DNA of 64,000 nt from Stenotrophomonas sp. 24(2023) (GTDB lineage Bacteria; Pseudomonadota; Gammaproteobacteria; Xanthomonadales; Xanthomonadaceae). The DNA is taken from positions 1,753,501-1,817,500 of the forward strand of contig NZ_CP133160.1 in assembly GCF_030913365.1 (NCBI RefSeq), in the 5' to 3' direction. The notes under the pieces were generated by a model that ran no database searches, was not told where the DNA came from, and worked only from the letters and a program-made list of their open reading frames with translations. Shown piece by piece: positions 31,589-40,672 of the stretch (its first letter is position 1; the number at the start of each line of letters is the position of its first letter). The translations under genes were made by a program, and so were the position numbers.

Positions 31589-34500
31589 CTACCCGCGGCC
31601 GGCCGCATCACGCAGCGCCGCCAGGAAGGCACGCAGCGAGGCCGGCTTGATCGGCTTGGTCAGCACGCGGTAGCCGCGCTCGCGCGCCAGGCGCTTGAGT
31701 TCGTCGCGGCCGTCGGCGGTCAGCAGCGCGCCCGGCAGGGGATAGCCGGCCGCCTCGCGCAATGCGACCAGCGCATCCAGGCCATCCATGCGGTCATGCA
31801 GGTGGTAATCCACCAGCATCACGTGCGGGCGCCGGGCCACCTGCTGCAGCGCCTGGTCCACGGTCGCCGCGGTGATCACCTCGGCCTGCCAGCGCCCCAG
31901 CAGCGCGCGCATGCCATCAAGGATCTCCTCGTCGTTGTCCACGCACAGCACGCGCAGCCCGGCCAGCGAATCACCACGTACCGCCGGCGCCGGCGTGGTG
32001 CTGGGGGCCGGCGGCACGTCCAGGTAACCCGGCAGCGGCGCTACCCGCGGCAGGATGATCGAGAACATCGAACCGCTGCCGACGCGGCTGCGCGCATTGA
32101 GCCGGTGGTCGAGCAGGCGCGAGATGCGCTGGCAGATCGACAGGCCCAGCCCCAGCCCCTGCTCGCCCCAGTCGAAGGGCTGCTGGTAGCGGTGGAACTC
32201 ATCGAAGATCTGCTGCATGTGATGCTCGGGAATGCCCGGCCCGGTATCCCACACCTGCAGTTCCACTTCGTCACCGCGGTGGCGTACCGCCAGCACGATG
32301 CGGCCCTGGCGCGTGTAGCGCAGGGCGTTGGCCAGGAAGTTCTGCAGCACGCGGCGCAGCAGGCGGCGGTCGCTGCGCACCCAGGCCGGGCGCGCGAACA
32401 GGTCCAGGCGCAGGCCACGGCCGGCCGCCACCGGGGAGTACTGCGCGGCCAGTTCGCGCATCAGTGCACTGGCATCGAACTCACCGATCACCGGGTGCAG
32501 GCCGCCGGCATCCAGGCGCGATACGTCCAGCAGGCCATCGAGCAGCTCCTCGGCCGCACGCAGCGAGGCATCCACGCGTTCGGCCAGGTGGCGCTGCTCA
32601 TCGCTGTTCTGGTGACTGTCGCGCAGTGCCGAAGCGAACAGGCGCGCCGCGTTCAGTGGCTGCAGCACGTCATGGCTGATCGCCGCCAGGAAGCGGGTCT
32701 TGGACTGCTGTGCGACTTCGGCTTCGTGCGAGCGCTCGGCCACGCGCTGCTCCAGCGTTTCATTGGCCTCCAGCAACGCCCGTTCCGCGCGCTTGTAATC
32801 GGTGATGTCGTTGTAGCTGGTGACGTAGCCGCCGCCGGGCAGCGCCTGCCCGCGCATCTCGATCACCTTGCCGTCGCTGCGGGTGCGCTCGAACACATGG
32901 GGCGAACCGGCACGCATGTAACCGATGCGGCGGTTGATCTGCACCTCGATGTCACCCTCGCCCAGCTCGCCGCGCTCGGCGTTGTAGCGGATCAGGTCGG
33001 CCACCGGCCGGCCCACGTAGAGCATGCCGTCGGGATAGCCGAACATGTCCTGGTAACGGCGGTTCCAGGCCGTCAGGCGCATGTCCGGGTCGATCACGCT
33101 GACCCCGGCGCTGATGTTTTCCAGCGTCGTGGACAGGATTTCGCGGTTGAAGCGCAGCTCCTGCCCCGCCTCGTCCAGCACCGCCACCACTTCGCCCAGG
33201 TCCATGCCCGAGCCGCGCAGCAGGCTGGTCAGCAGCAGGCGTGCGGAGGCCGCACCGATGGATGCGGCCAACAGGCGCTCGGTGAACTGCACCCAGGGAC
33301 GGTCCGCCGGGGCGGAAGGCTGCAGTTCGCGGCCCAGCGACTGCGCCTGCTCGAAGAAGGAACGGCGTGCATGGCGCTCGCCCACCACCCGCGCCGCCAG
33401 CGCCAGCAGGTCGCCCACGTGCACATGGCCCGGCCAGCCACCGGCCACCGAGGGCCGCCGCGCATACGGGTCCAGGAACGGGGCCGCGCGCAGGCGCTCG
33501 TCCACGCCCGGGCGCCAGCGCGCGGACACCAGCATCATCGTCGCGGCATTGACCAGCAGCGACCAGAACGTACCGTGGGTCAGCGGGTCCCAGCCGGACA
33601 TGCCGAACAGCTGCTGCGGGCGCAGCCAGGTGATGCCGAACGGGCCCTGCTCGACCCAGCTGGTTTCCACCCAGCCGGCCAACGTCATCGCCGGCAGCAG
33701 CAGCGTGTATAGCCAGGTGGCGAAGCCGGCCAGCATGCCGGCTTCGACGCCACGGCGGCTGGCACCGCGCCAGTACAGGCCACCGATCAGGCCCGGCGCG
33801 AACTGCGCCACCGCCGCGAAGGCCATCAGGCCATAGCTGGCCAGGGTGCTGTCGTTGCTGCTGCTGCGGTAGTAGCTGTAGGCCATCAAGGCCAGCAGCA
33901 GGATCGCCAGACGGCGGATCCACAGCACGCGCGAGGCCACGTCGGCCGCTTCCTGGTGGTCGCCACTGCGCCGCAGCAGCACCGGCATCACCAGGTCGTT
34001 GCTGACCATCGTCGCCAGCGCGATCGAGGAGACGATGACCATGCCGGTGGCGGCGGAGAAACCGCCCACGTAGGCCACCAGCGCCAGCGCATTGCGGCCC
34101 TCGGCCAGCGGCAGGGCCAGCACCATCGCATCATCGGCCACCGGCCCGCCGCTGCCGAACAGGGTGACGCCTGCGGTGGCGATGGGGATGACCATCGCCG
34201 AGATCACCACCAGGTAGCCGCCGAACATCCAGCGCGCGCGGCGCACATCACGCACGTCACCGCATTCGACCACGGCCACGTGGAACTGCCGCGGCAGGCA
34301 GACGATGGCCAGGAAGCTGAGCAGTGTCTGCGAGATGAAGCCCACCGGCGGCAGGCCGGTGAACAGGGTGTGCACCGACTCGACCACCGCATCGCTGCGG
34401 TCACTCAGCCAGACGTAGGCGAACACGCCCACGGCCACCATCGCCACCAGCTTGATCACCGATTCCAGCGCGATGGCCAGCATCATGCCGTGGTGGTGCT

Positions 34501-35047
34501 CGGTGGCATCGACCTGGCGGGTGCCGAACAGCGTGGCGAACAGGGCCATCAGCAAGGCCACGTACAGCGCCGGGTCGCTGAAGTAGCCGGTGGGCCCGCT
34601 GCTGCCGGTCAGCACCTGCAGGCTCATCGCCACGGCCTTGTACTGCAGGGCCAGGTAGGGAACGATGCCGATCAGGGCGATGATCGCCACCAGCGCGGCC
34701 AGCCGGCGCGAGCGGCCGAAGCGCGAGGAGATGAAGTCGGCGATGGAAACCACGTTCTCGCTGCGCGCGATCAGCGCTAGCCGCTCGATGATGCGCCAGC
34801 CGAACAGCAGCAGCAGCAGTGGCCCCAGGTAGATCGGCAGGTAGCCCACGCCGTTGCGCACGGCGGTACCCACCGCACCGTAGAAGGTCCATGACGAGCA
34901 GTACACCGCCAGCGCCAGGCTGTAGACCACCGGGCGCAGCCACGGGCGGTCCGGGTACATCGGCCGGCGATCACCCCACCACGCCACGCCGAACAGCAGC
35001 GCCGCATAGGCAACCGAGACCAGCAGCAGGATCCAGCTGGAGACCAC
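31589..35047 (-). CDS. crbS: Transporter-fused hybrid sensor histidine kinase, CrbS-like
   Basis: An 1152-residue membrane sensor. The first about 500 residues form an SLC5-type sodium:solute symporter domain with about 13 membrane segments (for example FTGLPPVGFISQTLLSFLA, RGVEAGMLAGFATWLY). A STAC-like linker (HVHVGDLLALAARVVGERHARRSFFEQA...) follows, then a PAS domain (FNREILSTTLENISAGVSVIDP). Next come HisKA with ISHDVLQPLNAARL, the HATPase domain (QNFLANALRYT, DTGPGIP, GLGLSICQRI), and a C-terminal receiver (VDNDEE, VDYHLHD, KPIKP). The order is that of CrbS/CbrA kinases. It is convergent with mntP. Confidence 0.9.
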   Translation of the reverse strand: MVSSWILLLVSVAYAALLFGVAWWGDRRPMYPDRPWLRPVVYSLALAVYCSSWTFYGAVGTAVRNGVGYLPIYLGPLLLLLFGWRIIERLALIARSENVVSIADFISSRFGRSRRLAALVAIIALIGIVPYLALQYKAVAMSLQVLTGSSGPTGYFSDPALYVALLMALFATLFGTRQVDATEHHHGMMLAIALESVIKLVAMVAVGVFAYVWLSDRSDAVVESVHTLFTGLPPVGFISQTLLSFLAIVCLPRQFHVAVVECGDVRDVRRARWMFGGYLVVISAMVIPIATAGVTLFGSGGPVADDAMVLALPLAEGRNALALVAYVGGFSAATGMVIVSSIALATMVSNDLVMPVLLRRSGDHQEAADVASRVLWIRRLAILLLALMAYSYYRSSSNDSTLASYGLMAFAAVAQFAPGLIGGLYWRGASRRGVEAGMLAGFATWLYTLLLPAMTLAGWVETSWVEQGPFGITWLRPQQLFGMSGWDPLTHGTFWSLLVNAATMMLVSARWRPGVDERLRAAPFLDPYARRPSVAGGWPGHVHVGDLLALAARVVGERHARRSFFEQAQSLGRELQPSAPADRPWVQFTERLLAASIGAASARLLLTSLLRGSGMDLGEVVAVLDEAGQELRFNREILSTTLENISAGVSVIDPDMRLTAWNRRYQDMFGYPDGMLYVGRPVADLIRYNAERGELGEGDIEVQINRRIGYMRAGSPHVFERTRSDGKVIEMRGQALPGGGYVTSYNDITDYKRAERALLEANETLEQRVAERSHEAEVAQQSKTRFLAAISHDVLQPLNAARLFASALRDSHQNSDEQRHLAERVDASLRAAEELLDGLLDVSRLDAGGLHPVIGEFDASALMRELAAQYSPVAAGRGLRLDLFARPAWVRSDRRLLRRVLQNFLANALRYTRQGRIVLAVRHRGDEVELQVWDTGPGIPEHHMQQIFDEFHRYQQPFDWGEQGLGLGLSICQRISRLLDHRLNARSRVGSGSMFSIILPRVAPLPGYLDVPPAPSTTPAPAVRGDSLAGLRVLCVDNDEEILDGMRALLGRWQAEVITAATVDQALQQVARRPHVMLVDYHLHDRMDGLDALVALREAAGYPLPGALLTADGRDELKRLARERGYRVLTKPIKPASLRAFLAALRDAAGRG

Positions 35048-35182
35048 GCGCGCGCTTCCGTCGAAGGAACCCGCAGTGTAGGCCAGACATGGCCGGGTGT
35101 ACGGGCTCGGTGGGGGCAGCTACCCCCACCGCCGTGGGGGCCTGCGCGGTGCGGGCCACGACCGGCGGTCGTGGCCGGCGCC

Positions 35183-37330
35183 TTACTGGGCGGGCACGCC
35201 CATTTCCTTCAGCAGTTCCGGCGCCGGGTAGACCTTGGCCAGCAGCCAGCGCAGGTAGCGCATGTCCACGTGCACCGCACGCTTGTAGCGCGGGTCGAAC
35301 CACCAGCTGGCACTGACCGATTCCCAGTTGCTGTCGAAGTTCAGGCCGATCAGTTCGCCCTTGGCATTGAGCACCGGCGAGCCGGAGTTGCCGCCGGTGG
35401 TATCCAGGTTGGTCAGGAAATTGACCGTCTGGGTCTTCAGCGCAGGATCGGCGGTGCTGCCGAAGTCGCCCTTGGCGATGGCCGCCAGCAGCGGCTTGGG
35501 CGCGTCGAAGGGATAGGCGTTGGTGTTCTTTTCCACGATGCCGGCCACGGTGGTCACCGGCGCGTAGGTCACACCATCACGCGGGTGCAGTGCCTCGACC
35601 TTGCCGTAGCTGATGCGCAGGGTGCGGTTGGCATCCGGGTACACGGCGCGGCCCTGCTTGGCACGCCAGGCGAACAGCGCCTGCATGTAGGCCGGGCGCA
35701 GGCGCAGCTGCTCGCCTTCGCGGGTCTTGCTCTCGTTCTCGATGCGCAGCTGGGCCACCACCAGCGGGCCGGCGACGGCGATCAGCGGATCGGCAGCCAG
35801 CGGCTTGCCCTCGCGTGCGGCGGCGAAGCGCGACAGGCGCTGCGCCTCGTCACCCAGCTGGGTGCTGGCATAGAGGGTGTCCAGCGCCTTGGCCAGCTGC
35901 TCCGGGGTACGGCCGAAGGCCGCGTCGAACTCGGCCACGCGCTGCGCGTCGGGCAGCTGCTGGTAGCGGGTCAGCAGGGTGGTCAGCAGGGCTTTTTCCA
36001 CCGCCGGGGCATAGCGGCGCTGCACCTGCTTGAGCACGCCCTCGATCAAGGCCTGGTCACGCTGCTGGTAGCCGCTTTCACGCTGCGCATCGGGCTTGGC
36101 CGATTCAAGGCGCAGCCGCTCCAGCAGCAGGGCCGAACGCAGCAGCTGGCTCTGGGCGGCCAGCTGGTCCAGCAGCAGGTCACGCTCGCCCACCGCTGCG
36201 CCCTGCGACAGGTTGGCCAGCAGCGCCGTGATGTCGCCCTGGTACTTGCGGTCGGTCGCGGCCAGCATGGCCTTTTCATCAGCGGCACGCTGGGCCTTGG
36301 CATCGCTGCGCAGCAGGCCTTCCAGTTCACCGGCGGCGCGCTTGCGGTTGTTCTTCAGCGACTGCAGCTGCGAGGCATAGCGGGTGCGCGCCTGCGCATC
36401 CTTGGCGCTGGCGGCCTCGATGGTGTCGATCATCTGCTGGAACACCGCCACGCGGCGCGGCAGCACGGCATCGATCTGCCCGGCAAATTCGGCCGCGGTA
36501 CGGTGGCGGTAGGTGATGCCCGGGTAACCGGCCAGCATCGCGTAGTCGCCTTCCTTCGGGCCTTCCACCGACATCTGCAGGTGCGCCGGTGCCTGGTAGG
36601 GCACGTTGTCCTTGCTGTACGCGGCCGGCTTGCCGTCCTTGCCGACGTAGGCACGCAGCAGGGTGAAATCGCCGGTGTGGCGCGGCCACATGAAGTTGTC
36701 GATCTCATCACCGTAGTTGCCGATCGCGCGCGGCGGCGCGTAGACCAGGCGCACGTCACTCAGTTCCAGCTGGGTGATGCGGTAGAAATCGGTGCCGTAG
36801 TACATGTCCGCCACCGAGCAGCGCACGTTGCCAGGGCGCTCGCAGTCGGCCACGATCTGCTTGCGGGCCGCATCCACGGCATCGAAGTAGGCGCGACCGG
36901 TCTTGCCACGGGCCTTGGCCAGCACCTGGTCGGTCACCTTGTCGAAGCCCACCGTGACCAGCACGCGGAAATCGGGGTTGGCCGGACGTTCGTCGGCACG
37001 GCCCCGGGCAATGAAACCTTCATCGATCAGGTTGTGCTCGGGCGAGCTGTTGTACTGGATCACGCCCATCGCCACGTGGTGGTTGGTCAGCAGCAGGCCG
37101 TCGCTGGACACGAACGAACCGGTGCCACCGCCGGCACGTACCACCGCGCTCAGCGGCGGTGCGGTCACGTTGGCCAGGTCGGCCGGGTTGCCCTGGAAAC
37201 CGGCGGCCTGCAGCGGCTTGGCCAGGTCCGGCAGCTGGGTCGGCATCCACATGCCTTCGTCGGCATGGGCGCCCGCAGCGAGGGTCAGGCCCAGGGCCAG
37301 GGCGGTGGGAAGGGCTTTGCGTGGCGACAT
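35183..37330 (-). CDS. dpp11: S46 family dipeptidyl peptidase, DPP11 type (Ser673)
   Basis: A 715-residue periplasmic serine exopeptidase with a signal peptide (MSPRKALPTALALGLTLAAGAHA). Catalytic parts of clan PA are visible: LLLTNHHVAMG (His), NFMWPRHTGDFTLLRAYVG (Asp region) and TTGGNSGSPVLN (Ser). The residue 18 positions after the catalytic Ser, which separates DPP7 (Gly) from DPP11 (Arg or Ser), is Ser here in LNFDSNWES. This predicts cleavage of dipeptides with Asp or Glu at P1. It is divergent from hscC, 141 nt apart. Confidence 0.9.
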   Translation of the reverse strand: MSPRKALPTALALGLTLAAGAHADEGMWMPTQLPDLAKPLQAAGFQGNPADLANVTAPPLSAVVRAGGGTGSFVSSDGLLLTNHHVAMGVIQYNSSPEHNLIDEGFIARGRADERPANPDFRVLVTVGFDKVTDQVLAKARGKTGRAYFDAVDAARKQIVADCERPGNVRCSVADMYYGTDFYRITQLELSDVRLVYAPPRAIGNYGDEIDNFMWPRHTGDFTLLRAYVGKDGKPAAYSKDNVPYQAPAHLQMSVEGPKEGDYAMLAGYPGITYRHRTAAEFAGQIDAVLPRRVAVFQQMIDTIEAASAKDAQARTRYASQLQSLKNNRKRAAGELEGLLRSDAKAQRAADEKAMLAATDRKYQGDITALLANLSQGAAVGERDLLLDQLAAQSQLLRSALLLERLRLESAKPDAQRESGYQQRDQALIEGVLKQVQRRYAPAVEKALLTTLLTRYQQLPDAQRVAEFDAAFGRTPEQLAKALDTLYASTQLGDEAQRLSRFAAAREGKPLAADPLIAVAGPLVVAQLRIENESKTREGEQLRLRPAYMQALFAWRAKQGRAVYPDANRTLRISYGKVEALHPRDGVTYAPVTTVAGIVEKNTNAYPFDAPKPLLAAIAKGDFGSTADPALKTQTVNFLTNLDTTGGNSGSPVLNAKGELIGLNFDSNWESVSASWWFDPRYKRAVHVDMRYLRWLLAKVYPAPELLKEMGVPAQ

Positions 37331-37471
37331 GGGTGCATCCGGTACGTCAGAACAGCCCGGGACCATAGCCGCTGGGGCCGGACGGGGCAACGGCCGATGG
37401 TTGGGGCAGGCACATCCGGGCCGCTTCCATGCCTACAATCGCGCTTCATCACGCGCAGGCAAGGACGCAGC

Positions 37472-39160
37472 ATGATCGTCGGCATCGACCTGGGGACGAC
37501 CCACTCGCTCATCGGTGTTCACGGCCCGGACGGGCCGCGGCTGTTTCCCAATGCCCACGGCGAACTGCTGACACCCTCGGTGGTCAGCCTTGATGGCGAT
37601 GCGGTGCTGGTGGGTGCCCCCGCCCGCGAACGCCTGGTCAGCCGCCCCGGCCAGAGCGTGGCCCATTTCAAGCGCTGGATGGGCAGCGACCGGGAAACCC
37701 GGCTCGGTGACCGTGTGTTCCGCGCCGAGGAACTGTCGGCGCTGGTGCTGCGTTCGCTGCTGGCCGATGCCGAAGCCGCGCTCGGCCAGAAGGTGGAGGA
37801 AGCCGTGATCAGCGTGCCGGCCTACTTTTCCGACGCCCAGCGCAAGGCCACCCGTGCCGCCGGCGAACTGGCCGGCATCCGCGTCGAGCGCCTGATCAAC
37901 GAGCCCACCGCCGCCGCGCTGGCCTATGGCCTGCAGCAGCGCGACGAAGAAGGCCGGGTGCTGGTGCTGGACCTGGGGGGCGGTACCTTCGATGTGTCCC
38001 TGCTGGAGCTGTTCGAGGGCGTGGTCGAAGTCCACGCCAGCGCCGGTGACAATTTCCTGGGCGGCGAGGATTTCCTGCAGGTGCTTGAGCAGGCGTTCCT
38101 GGCCGAGCATGGGCTGCGTGCCGACAGGATCAGCCCGGCCGAGCGCGCCCAGCTGCTGCGCCGCCTGGAACGGCTCAAGCGCGAACTGAGCCAGCAGGGC
38201 CAGTGCAGCCTGGACATCACCCTGGCCGGCCAGTCGCGGGCCTGGCAGCTGGACGAGGCACGCTACGCGCAGCTGTGCGAACCACTGCTGCAGCGCATGC
38301 GCACGCCGATCGAACGGGCCCTGCGTGATGCCCGCCTGCAGCCGGATGCACTGGATGACATCGTGCTGGTGGGCGGTGCGGTGCGCATGCCGATGATCAG
38401 CCGCCTGGTGACCCGCATGTTCGGTCGCCTGCCGCTGCGTCACATCAATCCGGACCAGGCCGTGGCACTGGGCGCGGCCGTCGCCGCCGGGCTCAAGGCC
38501 CGCGACCAGTCGCTGCAGGAAACCGTGCTGACCGATGTCTGCCCGTACACCCTGGGCACGCAGGTATCGCGGCGCGGCGCCGATGGTGGCGAACGCACGG
38601 GCTACTTCCACCCCATCATCCAGCGCAACAGCGTGGTGCCGGTCAGCCGGGAAGACAATTTCTTCCCGATGCACGACCACCAGACCCTGTTGATCATCGA
38701 CATCTACCAGGGCGAAAGCCCTACGGTGGACCGCAACATCAAGCTGGGCGAGCTGCGCATTCCCCTGCCCGGCAAAGGCCCGGCGTCGGAAAAGGGCGTG
38801 ACCACGCGCTTCACCTATGACGTCAACGGGCTGCTGCAGGTGGAGGTGACCGAACATGCCAGCGGCACCCGCCACGAGCTGATCCTGGAGCAGAACCCTG
38901 GCCTGCTCTCGCCGGTGCAGATCCAGCAGCGTCTTGCGGCGCTGGGCAACCTGAAGATCCACCCGCGCGATGCCCAGCAGAATCTGGCCGTGGTGGCGCG
39001 CCTGGAACGCCTCTACGCCGAATACATCGACCAGCGCCAGACGCTGCAGGAATGGCTGGCGCAGTTCCGCAGCGCGCTGGACAGCCAGGACCTGCCACGC
39101 ATCGCGCGGGATCGCGACGAACTCAGCCAGGCGCTGGATACGCTGGAGCGCAGCCCGTGA
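37472..39160 (+). CDS. hscC: Hsp70-class chaperone HscC
   Basis: A 562-residue DnaK relative, close to E. coli HscC (556). The ATPase domain is intact: [48 protein letters not shown] and [13 protein letters not shown]. The substrate-binding domain is shorter than in DnaK and lacks the long lid tail, as in HscC. AAGGACG precedes the ATG. Its stop codon overlaps the GTG of the next gene (GTGA), which encodes a J-like membrane protein and is therefore its probable co-chaperone. HscC has been linked to transcription (sigma-70) and stress in E. coli; the target here is unknown. Confidence 0.93.
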   Translation: MIVGIDLGTTHSLIGVHGPDGPRLFPNAHGELLTPSVVSLDGDAVLVGAPARERLVSRPGQSVAHFKRWMGSDRETRLGDRVFRAEELSALVLRSLLADAEAALGQKVEEAVISVPAYFSDAQRKATRAAGELAGIRVERLINEPTAAALAYGLQQRDEEGRVLVLDLGGGTFDVSLLELFEGVVEVHASAGDNFLGGEDFLQVLEQAFLAEHGLRADRISPAERAQLLRRLERLKRELSQQGQCSLDITLAGQSRAWQLDEARYAQLCEPLLQRMRTPIERALRDARLQPDALDDIVLVGGAVRMPMISRLVTRMFGRLPLRHINPDQAVALGAAVAAGLKARDQSLQETVLTDVCPYTLGTQVSRRGADGGERTGYFHPIIQRNSVVPVSREDNFFPMHDHQTLLIIDIYQGESPTVDRNIKLGELRIPLPGKGPASEKGVTTRFTYDVNGLLQVEVTEHASGTRHELILEQNPGLLSPVQIQQRLAALGNLKIHPRDAQQNLAVVARLERLYAEYIDQRQTLQEWLAQFRSALDSQDLPRIARDRDELSQALDTLERSP

Positions 39161-40635
39161 GCTGGGGCCTGGACGTACTGGAACTGGGCCAGGATGCTGA
39201 CGAGCGCAGCATCAAGCGCGCCTACGCCAAGCGCCTGCGCGTCACCCGCCCGGATGACGACCCGGTAGCGTTCCAGCAGCTGCACGAGGCCTACCAGGCG
39301 GCGCTGTCATGGGTGCAGCAGCACCCACGCGCGCCCAGCGGCGACGATCCCGGCATGCCATGGGAGCCGTCGGTGGAGGCGGGGCAGGATGTACCGCTGC
39401 CGGACCCGCCAGCGGTACACGATGCCGTCATGCACGGGCATGATCCGGTGCGCCTGGTGGAAGACAGGGGGACGTCGTTCGCCGTGCCCGCGCATGCCTC
39501 CACCCCGACCGAAGCCCCGTTGCGAAGCATCGAAACGATGGTGGCGGACATCCTGCAGAAGCTGCGCACGCCCGATGGCGTGGTGCCCGCTGCCGATCTG
39601 GCGGCATGGCTGCAGGCGCAGCCGGAGCTGTGGTCACTGCAGGGCAAGCCGCGCATCGGCTGGGGCGTGCTGGAGCAGTTGCAGGAACAGGCACCGCCCG
39701 TGCATCGGGACGTCTTCGACGCGCTGGCCACCGGTTTCGGCTGGGATGACGTGCACAGCGGCATCGACGCCATGCAGCTGCAATGGATCGCCCACCGCTG
39801 CGAACAGGCCTGGCTGATGTCGCCCGCTGGCCAGCGGACCCTGGCCTGGCAGGTGTCACAGCGGCAGGGAACGGTCACGCTGCCCGACATGCCTGCAGTG
39901 CTGGAGCGCCTGCGCCGGCCCCGCAGCCGGTGGCGCAACGTGCTGCAGGCCCTGCCGCGATCACGACCGGACACCACCGTGTTCACCCTGGCCGTACTCG
40001 GCTACTGGCCGGAGCGGCAGGTACCACCGGGCCTGTCCGCGCCACAGGTGGCGTTCTGGTCCCGCTTCGGCAGCCGCGACGACCCGATGCGCTTCCGCAT
40101 CGGCAGCCTGCGCGCCTGGCTGGCAGGGGTGTTCTGCGGCCTGGTCTGCCTGCTGGGCGTGGTCAACAGCTGGCCACTGGCCCCCTCGGAAGGCGGGCTG
40201 CCGGGCAGCAGCGTCGCCGCACTGGTGCTGGCCATCGGCACGGTGCTGATACCGGCCGGGTGGTACCTGTGGAGCGGCCTGCGGCGCCTGATCCTCTGGC
40301 AGTCCGAGCCGGCGCCATCGGGGGACGGGCGGCGGATCGCGCTGATTCCCCTGCTGGTCCTGGCCATCGCCGGCGTGCTGCTGGGGCTCGGCTACGCCAG
40401 CGTGGCGCCATTGCTGGATGTGGTGCTGGGGCGTGGGCTGGTGTTCGCGCTGGTGATGCTGGCACTGGCCGGGGTCAACGGCCAGCGCCACCGGCTGGGC
40501 AAGGCCGACGAACACACCATTGACCGGTTCGCGTTCTTCCCCGGCATGGTGCTGCCCTGGCTGGGGCTGCTGATCGCGCTGGGCTACTGGGCCTACGGGC
40601 TGTTGCTGCGGCGCAGGCAGCCCGGGCAGTACTGA
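39157..40635 (+). CDS. Membrane J-like co-chaperone of HscC with RPD instead of HPD
   Basis: A 492-residue protein that starts at GTG 39157, overlapping hscC by 4 nt. Residues about 1-50 form a divergent J domain ([48 protein letters not shown]). In it the invariant HPD is RPD, which usually prevents Hsp70 stimulation. A soluble middle of about 270 residues is followed by about five membrane helices in the last 170 (for example VFCGLVCLLGVVNSW, ALIPLLVLAIAGVLLGLG, VLPWLGLLIALGYWAYGLLL). E. coli HscC also has such partners (DjlB/DjlC). Partnership is inferred from coupling. Confidence 0.82.
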   Translation: MSWGLDVLELGQDADERSIKRAYAKRLRVTRPDDDPVAFQQLHEAYQAALSWVQQHPRAPSGDDPGMPWEPSVEAGQDVPLPDPPAVHDAVMHGHDPVRLVEDRGTSFAVPAHASTPTEAPLRSIETMVADILQKLRTPDGVVPAADLAAWLQAQPELWSLQGKPRIGWGVLEQLQEQAPPVHRDVFDALATGFGWDDVHSGIDAMQLQWIAHRCEQAWLMSPAGQRTLAWQVSQRQGTVTLPDMPAVLERLRRPRSRWRNVLQALPRSRPDTTVFTLAVLGYWPERQVPPGLSAPQVAFWSRFGSRDDPMRFRIGSLRAWLAGVFCGLVCLLGVVNSWPLAPSEGGLPGSSVAALVLAIGTVLIPAGWYLWSGLRRLILWQSEPAPSGDGRRIALIPLLVLAIAGVLLGLGYASVAPLLDVVLGRGLVFALVMLALAGVNGQRHRLGKADEHTIDRFAFFPGMVLPWLGLLIALGYWAYGLLLRRRQPGQY

Positions 40636-40672
40636 GGCCGGGGCCTCGCGCCGGGCAGCCCAGGGCGGCGGG

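Noticed and set aside
35171..39160. A 1329-codon open reading frame running into hscC
   Set aside because: Its first 770 codons are antisense to the S46 peptidase gene; only the part from 37472 has an Hsp70 start motif.
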